Shown: one piece after another, positions 25,501-32,259 of the stretch | How positions within the stretch are numbered: position 1 is the first letter of the stretch | Layout of the letters: the number at the start of each line of letters is the position of its first letter | Origin: Streptosporangium oxazolinicum | Lineage (GTDB): Bacteria > Actinomycetota > Actinomycetes > Streptosporangiales > Streptosporangiaceae | Direction of reading: 5' to 3' | NCBI RefSeq assembly: GCF_039537505.1 | Contig: NZ_BAABAQ010000009.1 | Span: 62,001-126,000 of the forward strand | DNA: 64,000 bases | Made by a program: the position numbers and the translations under genes | The notes under the pieces: generated by a model | What the model saw: the letters and a program-made list of their open reading frames with translations, nothing else | Databases searched by the model: none | What the model was told of the DNA's origin: nothing

Positions 25501-26250
25501 ATGAACGACGACCTGGCGATGTCCGCGAACCGGCGGGGGGCGAACGGCGCCGAGTGGATCGGCGGGGAGCCGTCGGTGCTCGTGTTCGACGTCAACGAGA
25601 CGCTGATCGACTTCGAGTCGATGAACCCGCTCTTCGAGCGGATCTTCGGCGACAGGCGGGTGATGCGCGAGTGGCTCGGCCATCTGATCATGTACTCCAT
25701 GACCGTCACCCTGTCCGGTCTCTACGAGGGGTATTTCACCCTCGGTCAGGGACTGCTCAAGATGGTCGGGGACATCCACGGGGTGAAGGTCTCCGGCTCC
25801 GACGTCGAGGAGATCAGGCAGGCGATGCTGACGATGCCCGCGCACCCCGACGTGGAGGAGGGGCTGACCCGGATGAGGGACGCGGGTTTTCGCCTGGTGA
25901 CGCTGACGAACTCCCCGTCCAACCCGCAGGGCGAGAGCCCGCTGGAGCACGCCGGCCTCGCGCACTTCTTCGAGCGGCGGTTCACCGTCGAGACCGTTCG
26001 CGCCTACAAGCCCGCCTCGCAGGTGTATCACCTGGTGGCCCAGGAACTCGAGGTGCCACCGTCCACCTGCTTCATGGTCGCCGCCCACGTCTGGGACACG
26101 GTGGGCGCCCAGAGCGCCGGCTACACCGCGGGTCTGGTCACCCGGCCGGGCAACGCGCCCCTGCCCGTGGCCTCCCTGCCACAGCCCAACCTCGTCGCGC
26201 CCGACCTGCCGGCCCTGGCCGGGCAACTGATCCAGCGCTGGCGCCCATAA
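25501..26250 (+). CDS. Haloacid dehalogenase type II-like hydrolase
   Basis: The 249-residue enzyme of the HAD superfamily carries motif I FDVNETLID with nucleophile Asp30, motif II LTNSP, motif III lysine in AYKPASQVYH, and the type II dehalogenase signature MVAAHVWDTVGAQSAG. L-2-haloacid dehalogenases remove halogen from 2-haloalkanoates. Many actinobacterial homologues have unknown substrates and may be phosphatases. ATG 25501 has AGGGGGAG about 6 nt upstream. It stands alone. Confidence 0.87.
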   Translation: MNDDLAMSANRRGANGAEWIGGEPSVLVFDVNETLIDFESMNPLFERIFGDRRVMREWLGHLIMYSMTVTLSGLYEGYFTLGQGLLKMVGDIHGVKVSGSDVEEIRQAMLTMPAHPDVEEGLTRMRDAGFRLVTLTNSPSNPQGESPLEHAGLAHFFERRFTVETVRAYKPASQVYHLVAQELEVPPSTCFMVAAHVWDTVGAQSAGYTAGLVTRPGNAPLPVASLPQPNLVAPDLPALAGQLIQRWRP

Positions 26251-26528
26251 GCCGCATGACGGCACCGGAGCAGCGTCCGCGAGGCCTTGGAGACTCCGTG
26301 AGCCGCCCGCCGTGGGCGAGACGCGCGACAGGGCGGCCGAATGACCGCCGTACCGCTCCTACGTGGTCGCGCCGCCGTGACGGAGAGTCGCCCACCACCT
26401 GAGTGCGTCGAGCCTCCGCTGCGCGACCGGGGCACGATGAGAGGGTACGGCCACCATGAGTCTGCCCGGCCTGGACTACAGCGTCGTGCCCTCACTCGGA
26501 TGGTCTACAAACCGGAAGCGGTAGCTCC

Positions 26529-27869
26529 TCAGCGGTGCGGCAACGTGTCCAGGTAGGTGCGGAACTCCTCGGCTTGGGCCTCTCCGGCGGGAAGCCGCTG
26601 GGCGAAGGCGTTGAGCTGGTCGGCGACGCGGCTGGAATCGACGTCGGTGACGAGTTCGACGGCGCGTCGCGCCGTGTCGAGGGCACCGTCGAGGTCGTCC
26701 TGGTCGAGCTGTGCGTCGGCGATGGCTGTCAGGCCGAGCACGGTGTCACGGGTGTAGTCGATGCCGCGCCCGGTCATACCGTCCTCCAGGAAGTGCATCG
26801 CGATGTCCGGGCGGCCGAGCCGCACGAAGCCCGCACCGATCTCGATCGTGTGGGACGGCTGGCGCATCCAGTAGATCCACGGCGGGTCTTCGTCCGGGTC
26901 GCGACGCCCCCAGTGGTCGTCGGCGCGGAACAGGACTTCGACGGCTTGGCGGGACTCGCCGGCGACAGCGTGGGCGCGGACCTGCCACGCGTCGAGCATG
27001 GCGTGCACCGTACGAGGTGCTCCGGGGCCTATGCGTTCCCGGGCGGCGTGCAGCAGGTTGATCGCGGCTCGGCCGTCTCCGGCGTAGGTGTGCTGCATCG
27101 CCATGAGCGACAAGATGTAGGCGCCGGTCAGAGTGTCGCCTCCGGCGGCGGAGGTACGCAGTCCGGCGTGCCAGTACCGTGCCGCCGCGGCGTGCCGGTC
27201 GCCGTCGAACGCGCACCAACCGGCGAAGCGCAGCAGCTCTCCGGCCGCGCCGTACAGGCGCCGCTTGACCGCTGAACGGTAGCGGCCGTCCTGCAGCAGC
27301 CGGGCTATTAGCTGCAGATCGGCTTGGGCGAGGTGCAGGCAGTAATCGCCGCCGACGAGGTCATCGAGGTGCCACAGCTGGTGGATACGGTTCTCGACCC
27401 AGGTCGCCACCTCGGCGTCGACGGTGCCGCCACCACTGGCGTCAATGATCTTTTCTGTGGGGACGGCGGCCCAGGTGCCTGCCAGTTCGACGGTTTCGTC
27501 CCCCGACAGCAGGAGGAAGGATCGCCGGTCGGTGTCCGCACCCACGCACCCCACCATGATCTGTTTCGCCGTCTCAGGTGTCCACGCCTGGTCCAGTGGC
27601 TCGGTCCCGTCAACGGTCAGCAACCACGAAGGCCACCCAAGATTCAACACCGTCTGGGCGTCGACCCCTACCTCTGTGGCGATGGCGAGTTGCGCGGCGA
27701 GCTCGGGCACGACCTGGTGGTGCTCCCACCTGTAGATCTTCTGTCGGTGGGTGGCCATGTTCAGGACTGACCGGCGCCGCACCAGCTCGGCGACATCGGA
27801 GAGAGTCCACCCTCGGCGCTCCCGCAGATAGGTCAGAGGGTGGCGAATCAGAGGTTGATCGCTGCTCAT
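26529..27869 (-). CDS. XRE-type HTH regulator with C-terminal TPR-like domain
   Basis: This 446-residue regulator has a cro/XRE helix-turn-helix in residues 10-75 (LTYLRERRGWTLSDVAELVR and QKIYRWEHHQVVPE), then about 300 residues of helical repeats (ADLQLIARLLQDGRYRSAV, AYILSLMAMQHTYAGDGRAA) that look like TPRs. The architecture is that of Rgg/PlcR-like peptide-responsive regulators but is also very common among actinobacterial orphan regulators. It is divergent from the short hydrophobic peptide ORF and the radical SAM genes, with the shared control region at 27870-28043. Peptide sensing is inference only. Confidence 0.85.
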   Translation of the reverse strand: MSSDQPLIRHPLTYLRERRGWTLSDVAELVRRRSVLNMATHRQKIYRWEHHQVVPELAAQLAIATEVGVDAQTVLNLGWPSWLLTVDGTEPLDQAWTPETAKQIMVGCVGADTDRRSFLLLSGDETVELAGTWAAVPTEKIIDASGGGTVDAEVATWVENRIHQLWHLDDLVGGDYCLHLAQADLQLIARLLQDGRYRSAVKRRLYGAAGELLRFAGWCAFDGDRHAAAARYWHAGLRTSAAGGDTLTGAYILSLMAMQHTYAGDGRAAINLLHAARERIGPGAPRTVHAMLDAWQVRAHAVAGESRQAVEVLFRADDHWGRRDPDEDPPWIYWMRQPSHTIEIGAGFVRLGRPDIAMHFLEDGMTGRGIDYTRDTVLGLTAIADAQLDQDDLDGALDTARRAVELVTDVDSSRVADQLNAFAQRLPAGEAQAEEFRTYLDTLPHR

Positions 27870-27942
27870 GTCGTGTCCCTTGAAGGGCCGGGGATTACAG
27901 CGAGACTACGGCGAGGCCCTGTCACGCGCCCTCGACACCCGC

Positions 27943-27972
27943 TTGTCTGAGATCAGAACGTGACCAGATAAG
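27943..27972 (+). promoter_or_regulatory. Candidate promoter/operator for the peptide-radical SAM genes
   Basis: TTGTCT (27943-27948) and GATAAG (27967-27972) are 18 bp apart on the plus strand. The inverted repeat TCTGA-GA-TCAGA (27946-27957) overlaps the -35 end and would suit a dimeric regulator such as the divergent XRE protein. Confidence 0.45.
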
Positions 27973-28043
27973 TGCAAAGCGCAACAGGGGTATCCGGCGT
28001 GGCCGTTGCCTGCTCCTTGCGCCTTTCCAGGAAGGAGCCCCGC

Positions 28044-28088
28044 ATGATCATCTTGATCTTCGTAGTAATCGCCGGCAGGTACGCATGA
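28044..28088 (+). CDS. 14-residue hydrophobic peptide ORF
   Basis: It encodes MIILIFVVIAGRYA. AAGGAG (28032-28037) lies 6 nt before the ATG, one of the best Shine-Dalgarno sequences in the window. Its stop overlaps the next start as ATGA (28085-28088). Ten consecutive hydrophobic or small residues followed by RYA resemble short hydrophobic signalling peptides. It could equally be a leader peptide whose translation opens the next gene. I know of no named family for it. Confidence 0.55.
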   Translation: MIILIFVVIAGRYA

Positions 28089-28933
28089 TCCCGCTGGCGC
28101 GCGCCCAGTCCATCGAGCTCCAAGGCGAGCCGGCGGACACACCGATGGTCTTCGCAGCGATCATCGAGGCAATCGGCAAGGTCACCGACGTCAGCGAACC
28201 GACGGGCGACCGGCTGGATCGGCGGCTACAGGTCGGAGCCGGGGGACGCGTGCGCCTGCTGGCCGGAGCGCCGGTGCAACCGAAAGCCGCCGCGGCGGGC
28301 ACGCTCGTCGTGACGATGGTGCTGGAGGAGACAACCGGCCTGCTGCCCGACCAGGTGAGAGACATCCTGGCCGCTGTGCGGCGGGTGCCGTTCACCGCGA
28401 CCGAGATGACCGCGCTACGCGACCAGATGCCGCTCACGGCCGAGCTGCCGCTGTTCACGCCTCCGGGATGTCTGGCGCAGGTGGTGCCGGTCCTGACGGT
28501 GCATCACATGCGCGACTTCCTCGTGCTGGTGGAGGCGGTGCAGGCGATGGGGGTCGCGCCGGAGGCCATCCCGAGTACTTTCCGCTGCCGCGCTTCCCCT
28601 GGCGATCTCCGACCTGGCCCGGGCAGCCCGCTCCACCCTGTCCGGCCGGGTCGACCTGATGGACATGCAGCTCAGCGTCACCCTGGACGACATCATCAAC
28701 GCGGTTCACACCAAGCAGCCCGACATCCTCGGCATCAGTGCGACGTTCGGCCAGCACGATCTGATGATTCGCCTGCTGGACGCCGTTCAGGGCACGGTGC
28801 CGCTGATCCTGGTCGGCGGCAGCCTGACCGTCCGCAACGAGGCGCTGCTGCTGGAGAAGTATCCGGAGCTGCTCGTTGCCCGCGCGGCTGGAGAGCCAAC
28901 GATCCGCGACGTCATCGCGCACTGGCACGGTGA
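28085..28933 (+). CDS. Unknown protein, C-terminal part apparently lost into the next gene's frame
   Basis: The first about 160 residues look like a real soluble protein (VFAAIIEAIGKVTDV, LVVTMVLEETTGLLPDQVR, VVPVLTVHHMRDFLVLVEAV), but I recognise no domain. After about base 28565 the frame runs through the antisense-like Arg/Pro/Gly-rich shadow of the radical SAM gene, so the true C-terminus is probably missing. The start is set by ATGA overlap with the 14-residue ORF. The likeliest reading is a gene truncated by a deletion that joined it to the radical SAM gene; a short intact protein with a nonsense tail is possible. Confidence 0.5.
   Translation: MIPLARAQSIELQGEPADTPMVFAAIIEAIGKVTDVSEPTGDRLDRRLQVGAGGRVRLLAGAPVQPKAAAAGTLVVTMVLEETTGLLPDQVRDILAAVRRVPFTATEMTALRDQMPLTAELPLFTPPGCLAQVVPVLTVHHMRDFLVLVEAVQAMGVAPEAIPSTFRCRASPGDLRPGPGSPLHPVRPGRPDGHAAQRHPGRHHQRGSHQAARHPRHQCDVRPARSDDSPAGRRSGHGAADPGRRQPDRPQRGAAAGEVSGAARCPRGWRANDPRRHRALAR
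28570..28605 (+). other. Junction/frameshift in front of the radical SAM gene
   Basis: Frame 1 here reads PEYFPLPRFP and frame 0 continues LAISDLARAAR. Adding one C to the CCCC run at 28597-28600 would join them as FPLPRFPLAISDL, the kind of N-terminus expected for a B12-binding radical SAM protein. No start codon with a ribosome site precedes it in that frame. Confidence 0.55.
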
Positions 28934-30299
28934 CCTTGAGCGCGACCAGGTCCACGGCATCGGCTACGTCGGCGCGGCGCGCGGCGGCGCGATGGCCGTC
29001 GGCCGACGCCGCACCGCGGCGGTGCCCAACCGCGACGCCGACGACTTCTTCCCCGAGCTGGACCTGCTGCAGGACACCTTCGCCCACCAGGGGGTGATGC
29101 AGTTGGAGACGACCCGCGGCTGCACCAGCCAGTGCTCGTTCTGCCCGCGCGGCCACAAAGGGATGTGGGCGGGCGGCGCACCCGAGCAGCTGCCGTGGAT
29201 GCTGGACGCGCTGAAGGAGGAGTTCGCCCGCCACCCTGAGATCTCCCGCACCCTGTACCTGGTGGACGAGGAGGCCATCGGACGCGGCGACGACGCCGTC
29301 CCGCGGGCTCTGGCCGTCGCCGCTGAAATCAGCAAAGCGGGTTTCAAGTGGGAGACGTCGTGCCGCATCGACCAGGTTGTCCACCCCGGCCACGACCGGG
29401 CCTGGCACATCGAGCGAGCCGAGATGTGGCGCGCCCTCGTCCGCGACGGACTGCGCCGCATGCTGTTCGGGGTGGAGTCCGGAGTCACCTCCATCCTGCG
29501 GAGGTTCAACAAGGAAACCACCGGAGAGCAGAACGCGGTGGCGATCCGCACCCTCTCAGCGCTCGGCGTGCCGACGCGGTTCACGTATATCACGTTCGAC
29601 CAGCTGATGAGCATGGAAGAGCTGCACGCCACGCACGCCTTCCAGGGGCGAACGGATCTGCTGCTGCGTCCGCTGCCGCACCTGAGCGCCGAGGAGATCG
29701 TCGACGGGGTCCGCGACCCGGCGTTCGTCGCCGAGCACAGCACCGGCCGGCCGTTCTACACCGGCATCTCCTACATGCTGGTGTCGATGGAGCCGCTGGT
29801 CGGCGCCGCCTACACCCGCATGGTCCAGACCGCCGGCCTGGCCGGGACGGTGCGCCCGTCGATGGGCCGCATCGACGCTCGTTTCGCCGACCCACGTATC
29901 GGCGCCTGCTCCGAGCGGGCACAGCTGTGGGTCGACCGGAACTTCGCGCTGGACTACACGCTGAAGTCTCTGGAGAAGGTGCTGGACGGTGAGCCGCGCC
30001 GTGAGGTTCGCGCGGCCCGCGTCGTCATCAAGGACGCCGCGTTCGCCGTCTTCACCGCCATGCTCGACCTCATCGACGAGCACGCCGACCCGTCGCAGCT
30101 GAGGCAGCTCATCACCCGGCTGGACGCCATGCTGGACGGGCAGGTCGAGGTGCTGCGCAGCCGCATGGCCGCCACCGTGCCCAGGGTCGTCACGGCGCTG
30201 CCGCCGCAGGCCGCTGACCGGCTCGTCCGCGAGCACAGCCGGTGGGCGGCCACGACAGGCTGGACATTGATCAACGCGGCTGATCCGTGTGGGACCTGA
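28659..30299 (+). CDS. B12-binding radical SAM protein, 5' end damaged
   Basis: About 546 residues are in the open frame. The N-terminal part is a cobalamin-binding-like Rossmann domain (PDILGISATFGQHDLM, LILVGGSL). The radical SAM core carries its 4Fe-4S motif in RGCTSQCSFCPRG (Cys-x3-Cys-x2-Cys). The C-terminal 150 residues are helical and unassigned. Such enzymes perform methylation or other radical chemistry, sometimes on peptides. The frame upstream (LAISDLARAARSTL) is protein-like but lacks a start, and a one-base gap near 28597 separates it from PEYFPLPRFP. The gene may therefore be inactivated, or translated from ATG 28659 with a shortened B12 domain. It ends 11 bp from the convergent nucleotidyltransferase. 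Confidence 0.75.
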   Translation: MDMQLSVTLDDIINAVHTKQPDILGISATFGQHDLMIRLLDAVQGTVPLILVGGSLTVRNEALLLEKYPELLVARAAGEPTIRDVIAHWHGDLERDQVHGIGYVGAARGGAMAVGRRRTAAVPNRDADDFFPELDLLQDTFAHQGVMQLETTRGCTSQCSFCPRGHKGMWAGGAPEQLPWMLDALKEEFARHPEISRTLYLVDEEAIGRGDDAVPRALAVAAEISKAGFKWETSCRIDQVVHPGHDRAWHIERAEMWRALVRDGLRRMLFGVESGVTSILRRFNKETTGEQNAVAIRTLSALGVPTRFTYITFDQLMSMEELHATHAFQGRTDLLLRPLPHLSAEEIVDGVRDPAFVAEHSTGRPFYTGISYMLVSMEPLVGAAYTRMVQTAGLAGTVRPSMGRIDARFADPRIGACSERAQLWVDRNFALDYTLKSLEKVLDGEPRREVRAARVVIKDAAFAVFTAMLDLIDEHADPSQLRQLITRLDAMLDGQVEVLRSRMAATVPRVVTALPPQAADRLVREHSRWAATTGWTLINAADPCGT

Positions 30300-30310
30300 C
30301 CCGCTGCAGG

Positions 30311-30940
30311 TCAAGCAGGCTCAGAAATTGGCACCCAGTTGAACTCCGGGCAGTAGCGGGAGTACGTGGCCAGCTTCCAAGCCGCGTACTCCTGGGTCCG
30401 GCCGGTGGCGCGCAGCAGGTGTTTGACCCAGGTGTGGGCGATCCGCTCCTCCCGGCTCATGCCGGTGTCGATCTCGTCGAGCATGCGGCACGCGACCACG
30501 AAGTCCTCCTCGGTCAGCGCCGACAGGTCGATCTCGACGCCGTCTACCTCGAAGGAGAACACCAGCCGGGTGGTGGTGAATCGGGTGTAGCGCTCGCCCT
30601 TGAACGCCGCGTGCGGGGCGAGCGCCGCCATCAGCTCCTCGCGGCCGGCGACCGGGTAGCCGATCCCCAGATCCAGATCGCTGGTCTCCAGGTTGAGCTG
30701 GATCCCGAAGGAGCCGACGTCACGCGGCGTGTGCCCCGTCCAGGACTCGACAAGGCGAGCTGCCTTGGTGCGGACCCGCAGGAGACGCTCATCCTCCGCA
30801 CGGCGCTTCCGCCAGAACGCTTCGGCTCGGCGGAACTCCTCAGTGGCGAAGGACTCGGGGACGGCCCACCCCGCGACCATGATGGCCTCCAGGTCGAGGC
30901 TCGTCGCCGACCCGCCAGCAGGGATCGTTTGATCGCTCAT
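30311..30940 (-). CDS. Pol-beta superfamily nucleotidyltransferase-like protein
   Basis: This 209-residue protein contains the Pol-beta signature GSFGIQLNLETSDLDLGIG (GSF, then D-x-D), a third acidic residue in VDGVEIDLSAL, and a C-terminal helical part (RIAHTWVKHLLRATG). It may nucleotidylate a small molecule, RNA or protein. ATG 30940 is preferred: TACGCT lies 6 nt upstream on the minus strand, and the upstream in-frame extension to 31042 is not protein-like. It is convergent with the radical SAM gene, and a GACCTG/CAGGTC hairpin (30293-30312) spans both stops. A small piece of this gene is repeated at about 31753-31798. Confidence 0.78.
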   Translation of the reverse strand: MSDQTIPAGGSATSLDLEAIMVAGWAVPESFATEEFRRAEAFWRKRRAEDERLLRVRTKAARLVESWTGHTPRDVGSFGIQLNLETSDLDLGIGYPVAGREELMAALAPHAAFKGERYTRFTTTRLVFSFEVDGVEIDLSALTEEDFVVACRMLDEIDTGMSREERIAHTWVKHLLRATGRTQEYAAWKLATYSRYCPEFNWVPISEPA

Positions 30941-31127
30941 CGCGCCAGCGTAGTAACAGCGGCGTCGGACGCCTCGGAAATTCCCGAATTCCCCAGGGCT
31001 CCAGACGCAGCCCGAGAGGGTTGTGGCCATACCGGCTTCCATGAAGCCCAGCGCGGTTCAGGTTCCGCCGAACGTGCGAACACCCGGCTCACGGCGCGTC
31101 CTAAGGCGCTCCGCGACGTCGGCGAGT

Positions 31128-31720
31128 GCCCCTGGAAGATCGGTGGCATCGTCGGCGCGGCGCTCGTACGGGCCGTCGGTCCTCGGTCAGGCGACTCTGA
31201 TGTCTATCTGGGGGGAGTGCTTCGGGTCCATCCAGCGCAGCAGCTGACCGTACAGCTCCCTGAAGACCGAGACGACCTGGTCGGCCACCGATTCGTTGAT
31301 CACCATCTTTCCCGTACGGGGTCTGCCGTCGAAGCCCCAGTGGGTCATGGTGATCATCCTGAGGTCGTCGGGTCGCACCGGGCATCCCCGACGCCAGGAA
31401 TGGCGGAGCTGGCCCGCGGACACCCGCGTCACCGTGGCGGTGAACGCCTGCGATGTGCCCGGGGCAGGGGTCGCCGACGGGGACACCGGTGGGGTCGTCG
31501 GCGGGGTCACCGGCGGGGACGCCGCGACCGTCGCCGCGGCGATTCCGGTCACGCTGAGGAGAGCGAGTGCCGTCGCGGCCGACGTGTGGCGTGGAATGAA
31601 TGCCATCTCCCCAGACTAGAACCCTCCATCCGCCCGCTCTCATCGATACCCCGCCCTGACGAGGTGCCGGGAACCCGCGTGGCCGGCGCCTACGGACTAT
31701 GAGGGGCGAAGGACGCGCCG
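31128..31720. repeat. Patchwork duplication of the L,D-transpeptidase/M15 locus
   Basis: 31128-31243 matches 22317-22436 (3' end and flank of the L,D-transpeptidase gene). 31243-31720 matches 23663 to about 24140 (5' half and promoter of the M15 gene). Few substitutions separate the copies. About 1.2 kb present in the original between them is missing. The join is at gcagca|gctgacc. Confidence 0.85.
31187..31606 (-). CDS. Chimeric ORF: M15 peptidase N-terminus fused to L,D-transpeptidase C-terminus
   Basis: This 139-residue in-frame fusion keeps the M15 protein's signal peptide, Pro/Thr linker (four residues shorter) and first third up to FRELYGQ. It then reads directly into LLRWMDPKHSPQIDIRVA, the end of the L,D-transpeptidase. 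The catalytic residues of both parents are absent. The leaderless-type promoter TAGTCT-6 nt-ATG is conserved, so a small secreted protein may be made. A decaying pseudogene is the simpler explanation; the intact frame and conservative changes leave function open. Confidence 0.7.
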   Translation of the reverse strand: MAFIPRHTSAATALALLSVTGIAAATVAASPPVTPPTTPPVSPSATPAPGTSQAFTATVTRVSAGQLRHSWRRGCPVRPDDLRMITMTHWGFDGRPRTGKMVINESVADQVVSVFRELYGQLLRWMDPKHSPQIDIRVA

Positions 31721-31752
31721 ACCGGTTACTCCACGTATGGTCCTTATGCGCG

Positions 31753-31798
31753 GCGTGTCTGCCAGAACGTTTCGGCTCGGCTGAACTCCTCGTTCTCC
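31753..31798. repeat. Fragment repeat of the nucleotidyltransferase gene
   Basis: The core tgccagaacgtttcggctcg here matches ccgccagaacgcttcggctcg in 30808-30830, and similarity continues into ctgaactcctcg. It abuts the chimeric duplication. Confidence 0.6.
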
Positions 31799-32009
31799 CG
31801 GATCCTGCTGCCGGGCGTCCGAAAGGTGTGTGGTGTGCTTGTTTTCGGGCGCGATGGTAGGACTCCTGCAACGCAGGTTACGGAAGTCCCTTATGTCCTG
31901 TCGATGTGGCGAACTTTCCGGCGTCCGTCCGGCTGAAAGAGTCTGACCGAAAAGTGGCCTTACCTAAAAGTATGATTCGCTACTATTGGGCGTTTTAAAT
32001 AGACCGTCC

Positions 32010-32044
32010 GGTTGAGAGGCTATAGCCAACCTCTTATGAGGTTG
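32010..32044 (+). promoter_or_regulatory. Overlapping alternative stems upstream of the TcA-like gene
   Basis: GGTTG (32010-32014) can pair with CAACC (32027-32031), while CAACCTC (32027-32033) pairs perfectly with GAGGTTG (32038-32044) around TTAT. The palindrome GGCTATAGCC occupies 32018-32027. The two stems exclude each other, as in attenuators, though no T tract follows. Confidence 0.4.
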
Positions 32045-32259
32045 ATACTATTCGTCCGTTACGCATCCATGATCTTTTGCTCAGGGGAACCTGAGGTCGG
32101 CTGCGTTTTTTCGCGTGACGGGGCACCGTCGGCAGCACCCACCAAGGACGGCGCGCCGATACGTCCTGCCCGAAATACCAGGCACCTTTCCTGCCTGTTT
32201 CCATGCCCATTCGGATTGTGCGCGCCCGCGGTCTCGTCGCGGCCCGTCCAGGAGGATCT

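Larger units (their letters stand above)
31607..32259. other. Long, partly AT-rich leader region of the TcA-like gene
   Basis: No gene was recognised. The left part belongs to the duplication. From about 31880 to 32140 GC falls sharply, and hairpins occur at 32010-32044. This probably contains the promoter and a structured 5' leader of the giant toxin gene. Confidence 0.5.
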
